Made by a program: the position numbers and the translations under genes. A DNA stretch of 64,000 bases from Monosporascus cannonballus (taxonomy: Eukaryota; Ascomycota; Sordariomycetes; Xylariales), in assembly GCA_004154925.1 (NCBI GenBank), contig QJNS01000018.1, positions 248,001-312,000 on the forward strand. The letters are read 5' to 3'. Under the pieces are notes generated by a model. That model saw nothing but the letters and a program-made list of their open reading frames with translations. It did no database searches and was not told the origin of the DNA. Numbering within the stretch: the stretch's first letter is position 1; each line of letters opens with the position of its first letter. Shown one piece after another: positions 33,901 to 46,268 of this stretch.

Positions 33901-35928
33901 ACAGGAAATCATTCGAAAGATAATCTCTGAGCTCCCCTTTTCGCCAGCCCCAGCTTCTTGAATGCTAACCTCTTCTCTTTCCAGGAACCTCTCATTACTC
34001 GAACCCAACACCCGTCTCCCCTTTACGAGGCGTATTCTCATCAACTCTACGATGACTAGGCAGTTCGGTGGCTCGGGGGAAAAGCACCAAGGACCGGTAG
34101 CTTTCCTCGCTTAGTTAATCACTCCGAGGTATAGACTGGCGGAGCAGCAGTATCGTCGCCTGCCGGTCACCTTAGTCTCCACCGACCTAAGATGTGTAAA
34201 CAAGAGATTAGCGAGGTAGCGATGAATCAGCACGGCGGCGAGAAGTTAACGCCTCGACAAGACGTTGTGGTTTAAAGATTCTCTTTGAATCAGTTAACTA
34301 ACTGGCCGGGGACTTTGCAATCCGTTGTGTGAGTGTCCGTGCTACTTTGAACTTTCAGTGCTCGTCAATACCAAGCAACCACACATTAGATCGCCCCATG
34401 ACCGCCACCAATCAAGGGGATGGGCAACGCAAAGAGAGGGAACTCTAAGCAAAGACGGCACATTGCCCAGGGAAAACTCCTTTGTGGGCCCGGCAGGGCG
34501 ATGGCTTCGCGATCATTGTGGTTTCAACCCCGCTGCAATGCGACGATTCCCACAATAACACACTCGAAGGCTTGAGACTGTCGAACCGGCCTGCCCCATG
34601 AACACACTCGGTATAGCGAAAACCAAGCAGTTGTGACTCCAGCCCAGTCTCGACCCTCTATCCTGCAGAGAAGAATGGAAAAGAGGTTTCTTCGGGTATA
34701 TGTCCTCAATGCTCGAACATAAACGAGCCCATCTGATGCACATATTCCCAGCTATCTCCGTCATCAGAACTAGAATGCCTAGCAATGCTGGAAGTTGTCT
34801 ATAGCTAGGCTGTTCGTATGCCCTAATATACCCTTGCTCCACACGGCGAACTTCCATGTCCGCTGTATTTATAAGGATCATCAAGTGTGTCTGTGGACGA
34901 GTAGGCGCCTGTGGTGCGACACAGGGTGTCCGCACCTCCCAGTTATCACTGATTTTATGTCTCGCGGTTTCCCCGAATTCCGATCTATTTCGTAGATTCC
35001 CTTGGGATCGAGCAGTCCCCCAATGCTCTGATCCTTCTTCTGCTCTCCAGACATCTTCCCTTCGCGTCTTGACCTACCCTTGACTCCAGTCAGCGATGTC
35101 TGCGGCAGGCTTCTGGGGTTCCATGGTACATTTCCGTTAGAGACTCGAGCTCGAAACGATAACTGACAACTCTCCACCCCACCGTCTATGCATGGATTAT
35201 GCCAAGGGATCAGTTGAAGATCTAAGATAAACTGCGCAGTCCGTCTACTGTAGCAATAGGAGCAGGCTCGCTGGGTGAGTCCAATGGGTGCATAAGGTAC
35301 TAGGGCTAGAGAGAAATCGAGAAATCCTCGGGCAAAGACCCTAGACCAGAAGAGGACGCGTTATATAGCTTGTGTACAGGGGTATGCGCTACTAGGGCCC
35401 AATTTTAGCAATTCGTCGAGCTGCATAACCCTAGCTGCTCATCTCCCGGCAACATATGTCATACCTTTTTGATTGTTACTCTGGATTCCTCGTTCACTCC
35501 CCAAAACAGACCCAACGCCTCCGCAGAAAGATTCTCCAACCGCAATATTTACGAAGATTTTCTTCATGAGTATTATTCCTTCTATCCTCTTACAACTTGA
35601 TGGTTCTCATTCCTCTTGTGGTCTCGCCGCGTGACAAAATCCAACACGTCCCTGAAGTGCCCCGAGCTCTCGTCTTCTCCCAAGCCTGCATTTGTGCCCT
35701 TTTCCTCAAAATACTAACGAGACACATTGAAGAGAAGGCCAGAGTTCTCGTATCACACCTTCAAGAAGGCCTTCCAGCCTTTCAGAGTTTATTAGTGCTA
35801 GGTATGTTAAATATTCCAAGCAGATTCCCGTGTATGCGATTCTGTGGCTGGCCGAGAGTATTTACTCCATCCAACCCTCGCCGTTCGACAATTCTACCCA
35901 AGCCCTAATTTCTTTTCGTGGACCCTCC
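30912..35928. other. gene-poor stretch with scattered open frames
   Basis: These 5 kb of normal composition have no recognisable intact gene. On the minus strand around 31,850-32,110 one frame is open except for a single stop and includes WWCEFRLTWRPRFRVKD and ERFGKVPFHFIRYEEAVGR, which looks like a decayed coding sequence of unknown family. Overlapping frames at 34513-35177 (minus) and 35597-35908 (plus) show no domain. I see no RNA gene here. Confidence 0.4.
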
Positions 35929-37452
35929 TGTCGAAATAATTCAACCCGGCAACTATAATTGCTATATCATTGCCCTCTCCTACACTTACCTACCTCTTCC
36001 CTCCCCCACTCATTACCCACCATCTTCTTCTCCCACTCTCATCCGCCGTCTCTCCTCGTTGCTCTTTCCACTCTCCCGATCAACACTCAAATACCTGACT
36101 TTCTCACAGCAGCTATTTACCTGACTGTTGTTAGGAGAAGCTGCTTTAGTCACAGTAAGTTAAAAGTTCTCTTCTGTTATTAATCTCTTCTCGGAAGCCA
36201 TCCTCGCCCTGACCTGTTCCCGCCTCTGTCACTGCCCTCTGTGTATTTTTCTGCTCCTACTCGACATCCGAGTTCCGTACTAGCAGTCCACTTCCTTCCC
36301 ACATCCCTTTGGTATATCCGCAAAATTTTCTTAGCACCTCTATCTCCTCGGTATTCTCCCTTCATGCACTACACCTTGCACCCATGCCCTTGATATCCAC
36401 GTCTCGAAGGTTCGTAGTCTTCATCCTCAACATCCGTTCCTCCCAGACCGCTTCCCTACCCTCGTGGTCCGTCGCCCTCCACTTTCCCCAGCATTATGCC
36501 CTACACGCACGTCTTGTGCCATGCTCTGTACCTCGTGGGCAGTTGGTTGATATCATACCTTCTTACCCTTTTCTCGTCACCCCCAACACCGCCACTGCCG
36601 TTTTGCCTTCTTAATTCTCGTGTTATGGCTACCAAGCGTTGATCACCACCACTACCTCTGACGCAGAGGGCAATGTACAATAGCAGACTCGTTCCAGTAC
36701 TGACACGGAATCTTTCCTTGGTACTTCACAGCATCTAACAACTGCTCAGTGACCAGAGCAGGAGCCCAGTACCCTACCGTATCCAAGCTGTTTAAGAATA
36801 GGAAAAGATCCTTCAGTAGCACTCAAACCCATTGACACATCCTGGTAAGTTTCCCAAGCTCACTTCTACGCGCTATCTTCACAAGCGAGCAAAGCTCCCA
36901 CCAAGCACACTCCAGCCGATGATATCATATATCCGAGTGGAATTGTTTTCGTCGAGTTTCCCCACCTTCCTTCATTTGTTATTTATCATTATGAGCGGTT
37001 TGTTCCCCTGCTTGGAGCGTGTGGCAGCAGGTAGGCAGCTGCGGGTCTTGTTGCTCAGGGGTCGGAACTGTTATGCCCCACTGACTAAACAGGCAATTCC
37101 CCACCCACCAATCACCGTCAACTATTCAACCACACATACAGCCCCTGAACACTTTAACAGCTCAATTGAGTTCCCAACTCAGAGCCCAGAACTTTGCAAC
37201 TTGCAACTCGCCGCAACTCTATGCCAAAACAACCAACCACCTTCTTGCCTAATATTTGCACCTACCCCTATCACCAACATCATGCATCTGCCTATCTTTA
37301 TTCATCATCCGTTTGTCAATGTCCAATGCATTGGATTGTTGACAGCAAAGCGGGGTTCTCATAATCGTCTCGAGTTAATGGTCTACAACTGACTGAATGC
37401 TAGTAACTACTGCCTACTTACTCATCCAACTTGACCGACATCCTGATTCAGC
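35929..37452 (+). promoter_or_regulatory. pyrimidine-rich 5' region of the AT-hook/Myb-like gene
   Basis: The plus strand is strikingly C/T-rich from about 35,950 to 37,330 (runs such as CTTCCCTCCCCCACTC). C/T-rich tracts upstream of the start are common in filamentous fungal promoters and 5' leaders. The small frames here (36309-36614, 36832-37392) are best explained by low stop density in that composition. The start codon of the next gene is at 37453. Confidence 0.45.
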
Positions 37453-39692
37453 ATGCCTCCCCGAAAGAAGACTGGGGGGTTGAAGCCCGCTTCGAGCGGC
37501 GCTAGATATACGCGTACCCATCTCACGGGCGCCACCAGCAAACTGAAGCACCCCAAGCCCAAGAAGGGGGAGGCCGCCCAGGCCAGACTCGAGAATTGGG
37601 ATTTCACCTGCGACCCGCTCACCGAAGAGCAGCGGGCGAGAAATGGCCGAGTCAGAGGCCGTGATCTCGTGTCGTGGAACAGTGAGTAGTAGCATTCGGC
37701 TCCCAATCTGACTCGCCCTTCCCTCTTGTGTGATTGATAGGTTGCTGACTCCTGTTAAGAGCCTCGTATGATGGAGAAATGTATGCTGAACTTTGTCTAT
37801 GAATGTATGCGTACTCAGGTCAAGATCCCCTGGGACGACATTGCCCATCGTTTCCATCCAGGCATGTCTGCCAATGCGCTCAAGCAGCGATTCGACCGGC
37901 TCCGAAAGGAACTCATCGCTGAGGGGCACCTTGTCCCCCCTACTGATATCAGCCACGGCAGGTTGTACCGCGGCATGGTGCGAGCAAATCAGAATCCGAT
38001 TGATGGCGATCTCAAGACAACGAGGATCGTCCGTTATGAGGAGCCATTCCTCGACTCGGATTTCAACCTGCCGGACTCCACTAACTTCGTGCACAACCCG
38101 TCGATCAGAGCCAGGGCGGGCATATCCGACGCTGAATCGGAGCCAGAGCAGGAACCAGAGCTTCCCAGCGGTGGAGAAGAGTCAGCTGGTAATCAGTCTC
38201 AGGCCGAGTCTGAGAGGGAGCAGTCACAGGAGAATCTGGCTGCCGAATGGGAGGAGCTTCCCCCGCCGCCCCAGAGAAAGCGTGGCAGACCACGGGGTTC
38301 TACGAAACAGCGGAAGCGAACTATCGAGTCGGAGGATGAGGAGCCTCCGAGGTCTGCGGAGAAGCGTCGCCGAAGTTCCCGTTCGGCAACCATGGTCCGA
38401 AAGCGGCACACCTACGATTTACAGGAATCGGATGATGGCTCCCAGGCTACGAAGAAGAAGCGCTCCATTAGTGACGTCCCCAAGGACTACGAAGACTCGG
38501 ATGGCTCCGTGACGAACGAGCGAGAGCAAGTGCCTCGCCAACCCAAGCGTAGCCGGGTAAGTACCTCTGCCATATTACCCCCTGGCCTCCCCCTCTGACA
38601 TGATGACGCGTAGCCCGATCATCAAGGCCCTCTGATGCCCAGCGGCCCTCACGGCTTGGGTCGCCGAGAGCTCCCCTCCCATGGCGATTTCCAAGGCCGG
38701 GCATTTGGCAGTCAACAAGGTCAGATGAGGCTTAGGCCTGCTCCCGGATCCTTCTACGGCAACCAGGCGGGAAGCCCCAACTTCGCGCAGCCTCCGCCGT
38801 CGATACACATGCCTGCCCCTCACCGCCCCGCCAGATCCCAGGCTCCGTTTCAGTGTGACGAATATGGCCGTATGATCTCGATGCCTGCCTCTCGTCCCGA
38901 CCCCAGAGATAATTATTGGGGAGCTGGTGATGAAGAGCTTGAGAGGCAAGAGCTTGAGAGACAGGAGCTCCAGAGGCAGATGATCCAAGCGGCTGCCTAC
39001 ACCCAGAGACTCGCACAGAAGGCCCAGGGACTCGGACTGCAACCGTTGGGATTCGGATTGCAACCACAGACCTTCCAGAAGCAACAGCAGAATTTCCAAC
39101 AGCAGCCACAGAGACTGGCTGCACAGTTAGGGAACAGCCCGACTCGCATGGGCAGGCAGATCCTTCGAAGCTCTGCAGTCTTGGAGAGCCAGCAGGTAAG
39201 ATATCTGCATTTCCCTATTACCGAAACGTACCAACTCAAACATAGCAGTATCCGGCTTCCTTCCAGCGACCTGCCACCCAGTTAGAGGAATCGATCCTTA
39301 CGGCTTCCCGTTCCAACAGCTCTGACTGTAGCTCCCCAAATACCGAGAGTCCCCTCGCCAGGACTCGTGCCAAGGGCACCGCAGCGACTATGAATGATAC
39401 AGCTACACCGATGGCCATCAAGCAGTGCGACACCATTCATGTGGCTGGTCGGGATGATGTGCGAACTCCTGTCGGCACTCCCTTGGGCCCAAACAACTGG
39501 AACGTAGAATTCCCACCGAGCGGGGCTTCCGGCAACACCATCGCAACGGCCGACTCTGTTGACGATGACGTCCAGAGAATGTTGGATGCCTGTGCCGCAG
39601 AGCGGCTGAACGAGGCGCCGGCGGCAGGCACGGATTTCGACCTTCGTGACTGGGTCCGCTCCCCACTGAACACGGAGGATGATGTATCCTAA
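37453..39692 (+). CDS. AT-hook and Myb/SANT-like nuclear protein
   Basis: Four exons join in frame: 37453-37681, 37760-38556, 38614-39195 and 39249-39692, giving about 683 aa. The introns are GTGAGT...TTAAG, GTAAGT...GTAG and GTAAGA...GCAG. After a basic N-terminus (MPPRKKTGGLK), a helical domain at about residues 80-140 reads LNFVYECMRTQVKIPWDDIA, then ANALKQRFDRLRKELIAEG, a fungal Myb/SANT-like DNA-binding fold. An acidic stretch follows, then an AT-hook, KRGRPRGS, at about 250-256 within a lysine/arginine-rich nuclear-localisation region (KQRKR, EKRRRSSR). The C-terminal half is Pro/Gln-rich with heptad-like ERQELERQELQRQ at about 460. It probably binds AT-rich DNA or chromatin. It stands alone, 17 kb from the related cluster at 56.9-63.9 kb, preceded by a long C/T-rich region. 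Confidence 0.85.
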
Positions 39693-42187
39693 ACGGTGCA
39701 CCGGGGCCAAGTCATCAGCTATGGTCTTCTTCTGCATACGCATCTCTCCGGCCTCGGCTATATGGTTTCCTGTTCACTGGCATTTCCTGTCTGAACTCGC
39801 CAACTTCTCCCGTTCTTGTCGCCTGCCTCATGCTCTGCGTGTTGACTTGGCCTGTGGCGCCTCAGTTGTCGGCCAGCCACGAGAGCTCATCACATGCTCT
39901 CAGTCTCGTGCGATGCACCTGACTACTACTTGTTCCTCTTGTATTCGCCAATGGAACACTCTCCTGGATTTTGCCAATTGGACTTCGTTGATCGAGAGGC
40001 TTTATCTCCCCCCGTGCTCGTCTCAACAAGCAATGGCATCCCCGCATCCGACTGGTCTTGATTGGCCGCGACGACTGCCCGACCAACCGGCCCTAAGTGA
40101 TTGGACGGTCCTCATGCTTTGCTTGGAGCCATCTCTGGCTGGGCGACGTAGATGTGTTTTCGTTCGTTCCCGTCACGGGTCCTCTTTCAATACACCTTTT
40201 TCTCAAATGAAATGTTTCCTTGCAGACTCACTACATACTTATATCCCCTGATTTTGGCCGTGCGACAACTGGTACACGACGACTTTGCCTCAAAACTTGG
40301 TACACACAGACAGACTTGGAAGTACGTCTCCCGTCTTGGTCACACATGGTTTTGGCTCGGGCAATCTTCGAGGATACCTTCCTTCAACCCACCGCTTTGG
40401 CCCCCCTTTGGGATACTCTCTTAGGACCGTTTTGTAACTAAGGCTTACCGGAAAGCTTTGGTATTCCGGTTTCTAGTTGGCATAGGTGTGGACAAACTTT
40501 GGTTTTCTTCGAGATACCCGAGGATAGCTCTCATGCTATTCCTCACCCTTTAGACGTTGATGCAAAGGAAGAGCACTGGCTTGTAATTACATAGATTCAT
40601 GGCAATGCGGTGTAAGAACTGCCCGCAATTGATGATGTTCCCCCCTTAACTTCTGCATGCTCCTGATGTTCGCTCTGTGATGTTGACTGTAAGTTCTTTA
40701 TTTATCTACATAAAACTGCGGACTCTGTGCTATGGTAGACCTATGCTTCTATGATATAATATTGTGAATGAGAACGAGCGATGCGGATATCGTGTCCTAA
40801 GGTGCTGTAGTGCTGCATGAGCTTATAGAGGTCTTTGATATTATATTCTCTCTGCCAAATCTACCATTCGGTAACATTAAACTCCGCGGCTGAGTGGAGT
40901 TTGGCTAGACTTGTAGGGCTTATCCCGGGTGGCAGACAATGAGCCTCCAAACTCCCCTACGGCAACCATGACGCGACACGCACCAATTGGGAACGTGACC
41001 AGCTTGTTATTGTTGTGTCGGTCTATGACATTAAACTGGCCGCGCCAGAACTTCTAAAGGAAGTCGCGAAGCCCCAGCCTTTGCAGCACGTGGCTCCCCT
41101 GTAACTACCCCGCCCCCGCAGTGGGTCGTAGCTAGTGGACTACCGGAGCAAATGGAACGGCCGGTTACTGGCATGGGCTATCATGTGGGACTAGTGGGAG
41201 ATTCTTTGTGCCCCTTGGTCGGTGGATGGATATGGTGTGGAAAGTAACTAGTGAATACACACCATATTGAGATTCTCCATTCGTAACGACATGTTTCTAC
41301 TAACGGCTCTAGACTAGGCTGACTTGATACATGATGAGAATTGTGTTTTCTGCTGGCAGAGAAGAACTAGCGCGGTAAGATAACTGACGTAATAAACCTG
41401 CTCAAAGTACCTTGGTACCGATTGGGATAGACAATAACGGCATATTCGGACTGTATGAAACCTGAACTCGCTGAAAGGGTGATGTACACACTGCCCCAGT
41501 CCATATCATTGACCAGTATTTACCCAGTTGGGCATCTACCATGCGCCTAGACCACGTTCACGATGAGCCTAGAAACGCCCCCTTCCTTCACTTCATCAAG
41601 ATCACCCTCCACTACTGAATTTGATAGGGATTAAAGCCTATGGAAACTCCGGTGAGTTCCCTTCATACCTGGAAGAGATATGTGCGGTGAGTTCCATATG
41701 CTGTTGCTATGATGGGGGGATAGTCCCTAGTCCTTTAGTGCCCTTGGAATAGGCAACTTTTCCCTTTAAAGCCCTACCGTCGTGCTAAAATACAGGATAA
41801 TGAGCGTGAAGGCTGAGGTTCTAACTAGCTGTTTATCTAGGTAGCAGAGGTCTTATATATATACAACACTGACAGGGAGATATGTCACTGTACTTGCTAG
41901 CCAGACCTTGATTCTCACTTCAATACGTCGCACTATCCGGATTTCCTTGTAAAAGAAACAGTCTGGGCAATACGGATTCTAAATAGCCAGCCCGTGAGTA
42001 TTCATTCAGGCATGGTTCATAAAGGAGGCATGGAACATGGAGGGAGTAAGTTGGCTATTTCTGTGGTACACCTGAAGAAGAGTTAACTAACAGAGAGAGA
42101 CGGTAGGATCATTTTGGCAACATATACAAAATATACAAGACAGGACAGACAAAGATCGCAGGCTCCCGACACACTTCTCTTTCCTCT
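39693..42187. other. 3' flank and intergenic DNA, no gene recognised
   Basis: The first 0.5-0.7 kb (frames at 39679-40251 and 40152-40441) is probably the 3' untranslated and downstream region of the preceding gene, with no domain in any frame. The remainder to 42.19 kb is normal composition with frequent stops in all frames. Confidence 0.5.
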
Positions 42188-44842
42188 ATGCAGACGGAGT
42201 TGGCCGCAGACAATGAAGACCACAGTGAGCGTATTCGAAAGTCTAGACCCGGTATGTCACACTTTCGGCTAACTTCTGCCTCCCTGGTTGCAAGTTTATC
42301 AGCCTTTCAAGGTCACCACCTGTTTTTAAGCGTATACTTTATGCTTCGAATGGCAAAACAAGCTGCAGCCTCCTGATCCCGCGGTGCAGGCGGCGATATT
42401 TCCATGGAGGATGCTTCGGGTGGCAAGCAGCCTGCAGCCTCTCGGTCTCCTCTGGCCCGACCTAATATGAGATCTAACAGTGTCCCGCCATAGTGTGGGG
42501 CCTCGAATTTTTCGGCAATACAGGTATGACACCTAATGAGGAACGGATCAACTCTCATCTCCTTCTTCGAGACTTGTAGTAAGCGATGAACGAGCGAAAC
42601 TGGCTCTAGCGGACCTTTGAGACCTGGCATATCACACCAAAGTACTTGCGACTGAAGAAGCAATATTATCGGGAACTCTAAAAAAAGTCCTACTTACGGA
42701 TCAGAAGGCAGGGATACCTTCTTGGGTGCATAGGAAAATGACTGGAAATTCGAAAAATGTTTGCTGGAAAAAGCCATAGAGATGTCCCAAATATTAAGAT
42801 AATCTAATATATTTATGGCGATATATCTAAGCTCATGGCTAGATACGATAAGTCTTCCCCGACCCACCGGAAGAAAGCCAGGGCATAACAGGATCGCCCA
42901 GGAGGCATTCATTCGTTGAATGGATCCAACGTGCTATGTCGAATGCGGTGATCCAGTAGAGTAGTAAACCCCTTTCATCCTTAATCCCACTCGTGCCGAT
43001 ACGCCAAACAAGGGCTGATACCGACTAGTGAATGGATATCCCGGACTTCGAGCATGATTCTACATAAGCTTCCCAACTCTCAAGCCGGAATAGGTTCAAC
43101 AGATCCGTCAAACTCTCCATGAAGAGGGATCCCTGACTTCGAATATTGCGGTATTCTGGCTGTGGCTCTACAGGAGCGTTAGCAAGATAATCGAGGAAAG
43201 CAACAGGGAAACTCACAGTACCAGCACTAGCGATACGATACCCAGAAATATGTTCAATGTGGAGCCCGTCCCAGTTGGGTTCGCCGGGAATGCGTCCCAC
43301 AGAGCCGAGAGGAAGGTTGTGTCTAGCAGTGGATCGCCAAGACTATTTTCCGATTACCCCTGAAGCTGGCTCAGCAAGCTCCCAGAGGAGCATGGAGCTA
43401 GCAGCTTCTGTGCAGACTGTGAGTGATAGTCCTCCGACACAACTGGCCTAACTAGAGTGAACCCTAGGGATCCTGTCTAGCCAATCGCGGCGAATAATTT
43501 TAAGGTGCGGGATTAGAGGGCTACTGGCTCTCATGGCCCCTACGAAACCCGGATAGACGAAACGGCGGTATTGCGGTGGAAATTTCATATTCATAAACCC
43601 AGCGAGCGTGAACATTCGAAAACTCATGTTCGTATCATTTGTGTCAAGGCCTTCAAGGGACCCAGAGCAGCAGGGGCTTGATAACCATCGCGACGAGACA
43701 TCATATCGGGAGCAGGGTTACAGCGGAGAGAGGTGTCCCGCGGCTCCTGTTCGCAAAGCAATCAGAATACTGCTGCATTAACACGGACGACTAACAGGAC
43801 ACCTTACGACATGCTGCCTGACACGGCACAATTAACCTCAACAAGGGGGCTAATTTAGGTCGGCTACATAACTAAAGGCCAACAACATCTTGGTAATGGG
43901 CTAGGTCTCTAACAACCACGATCATAACAAGATTGGTGAGCATGTGTCATGATATCATTGTACTCTCACTTATTCGGACCGTGGAGTCCCATTGCGGGCT
44001 CTTCAACATCCCCCCCCTTCTAACCCAGTTTTCATGTTCTCTCCTGAACAACTGCAGCATTTCTGGCACGTAATAGGCTCACTTACGGGTTGGAGACAGG
44101 TTTTGGAACTTACTCGGCCCTCGGGTATGCCCTTGAAATACAGTTGGACTTGATATTACCTTGGATACCGTTAAACTAATACTGGCTTGATCAACAGGGA
44201 ACGACCGTGCTCTCGCGAATGACAGAGAGTGACGAGGCCCGGTGTACAACGTTTAAATATCCCGGAACGAAGAAGAAGCAGAGAGTGCCGCCCCGAAGTC
44301 TTGGCCAGTCACGGAACAGTCTATACGTCCGGGGCTCCGGCATCTCCGTAGGTAACTGCTTATACGCGCATAGCCCATTCGATATCACCAAGACACACCA
44401 AGACACGTATTAAGTTTTTCGCCAGTCCCAACATATCCTTTGGGTGGAAGCGAATCCTCTCGCTGGCCTGAGAACAGGTAAGTAATTGGATCAGCAGGCG
44501 GTATGTATGGCATTTACTGACTTTATCCCTCGCAGGCGCAGGCTCACCGGAGCCTCCTGACGAACTATCGGTCAGTATGCTTTCATCTTGCTTGCGCATC
44601 AGTTGTCCTAGGAGCCCAGGGGATATTATGCATAGTGAGTTCAGCTTCGTTACATTGAAGAGCAACACTGCCCTTTTACCTACGTAGAACAGCCAAGCCG
44701 ATCGTGGGTGACGAATGGTTCCCCAACCTGATACACCATCACCTTCTTGGAACAATACCTGTGACGGGATGTCTGCTTCTGTAGCTATTTGCCCGCCATA
44801 GAGTAACATCCGGGTATTTAGGGACGTCAATACCATTCGCAA
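42188..44842 (-). other. possible decayed multi-exon gene(s), unrecognised
   Basis: Minus-strand frames here are joined by good intron signals but no family is recognised. At about 43,153-43,202 there is a 50-bp sequence GTGAGT...GCTAAC...TGTAG separating a frame ending YRIASAGT from EPQPEYRNIRSQG. At about 42,660-42,700 GTAAGT...TTCTTCAG lies between LPSDP and RKYFGVICQ. Around 44,480-44,540 GTCAGT...GTTCTCAG separates EPAPARDK from ASERIRFHPKDM. The intervening frames are short and contain stops. This could be one or two genes with many introns or a pseudogene; I cannot tell which. Confidence 0.3.
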
Positions 44843-46268
44843 CCATATAGCAGCGGTTTTAACTACAGATGCTACCTATGAATATATGGAATTGCTATAA
44901 CTGCCACAACTGTCGCGGGGAGAGCCATATCCGCCTCATACCCTTTCATTTATCGTCAGGGTCCACGTAGCGGCAGAGACGGAGACAAGCGCAGCTCTCC
45001 CACAAGAGCCCAATGAACTCATAGAGAGGATCTCAACAGTCCTCCTCGCGATCCCTTTGTAGCGGGCTCGGCATATCAAGTGTATGACTATGGGCTCCCG
45101 GAGAACTCGTTGCATTAGCGACTGGCTGGAAGGTTATCTACTGCTCGCCGCGTTCAATACCATTCCCCATGGCGGTGGCAGTTGGGTCGGTGTTTGATGT
45201 TGCCAAAGTTTCCGGTGCTATGTTAGTATATTCTCGCCAACTTAGAGTCTAAATAGGTAGAACCATCGTCAAATCCCTTAGCTCCCCGTTTTAAGTTTCG
45301 AAACACAGTATTATGAGTTGCCAATCAAGCAAGAACACATGCCTCTAGTCACATCAGGCCGGAACTCGTTGACCAGAGCCTCAGAACCTCGTCCTCCCTG
45401 GGGTTGTTAGCACCCGAGACCAAGTAGAAAACGATGCCGCCTCAGAAGGGTTTCCGCGGAAACACGGAGAGATCGAAGCGTGTCCCAGCTATGAATTTTG
45501 GCCGCCGCGTCAAGGAGCTTTTCCAATAGCAGTGTCCTTGTGGCCGCGGGCTGGGACAACAGCGTCCGAGGCGAAAAGAACCCCAAACTTAACCACACAG
45601 TCATAAATGAGCCCCCACTGGGATGAGAAAGAAGACAAACTGAAAGCGAGAGACAGCAAGGCCACCTTCAGGGGACTGGCTCCCCATGCGCCCGGTCCCA
45701 CGGCTTGCACTACCTTATAGATAGTACCCCGCCGCCGGTTGGCGCCGACAGACATGATGCCTTTTGTAAGCTCCACGCCCGTTGGTAGACTTATGCCTAG
45801 CGGATGCCGTTTTGGATGTTAGAGCAGGCTTCAAGCGACTGCTGGTGCGTCGTTTGAGTGTTTTGGCAAGAGCAGCTGCAGCATGAGAAGTTCCGTTTCG
45901 GCGTATTATCGGCATGCAGGCCGTTCATCCTGTCAGCAACAAGGAGAGGTAAGAGGCATGGCGAAAAGCAAGGATCAACAGTACGGTCACAAGTGGGCCA
46001 ATGGCCGAGATATAAGCTTGTACGCTGTCTCCAAGCACTCAAAGTGTCGTTGTTAGAAGCGGTAAACACCGATTACTCGAGCTATGGGGTGATAAATACC
46101 ATTTCATGGGACCAAACTGTGGACGTGTCAGGATGTGGCTACTGGCCCTGACCGTTCGTAAGTACTATACTAATCATTTTACAAAGGGGAACGCGATGTG
46201 AGTACATGAAACTACATCCTTCCCCCGAACTCTAAAGTTCCTTCCACCCTGCATTGAAGTAAGGCAGA
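44843..46268. other. no gene recognised
   Basis: Short overlapping frames on both strands (45407-45915 minus, 45858-46151 plus) have no domain, start context or intron pattern that supports a gene. The stretch is downstream of the FAD-oxidase pseudogene that ends at 46269. Confidence 0.45.

Noticed and set aside
36832..37392. 186-codon plus-strand frame before the 37.4-kb gene
   Set aside because: Low-complexity, C/T-rich promoter-like sequence; the product has no fold-like pattern.
37414..38094. 226-codon minus-strand frame
   Set aside because: Antisense to exons 1-2 of the AT-hook/Myb-like gene, crossing its intron.
39679..40251. 190-codon plus-strand frame overlapping the stop of the 37.4-kb gene
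   Set aside because: Out of frame with the preceding exon, no domain; best explained as 3' untranslated sequence.
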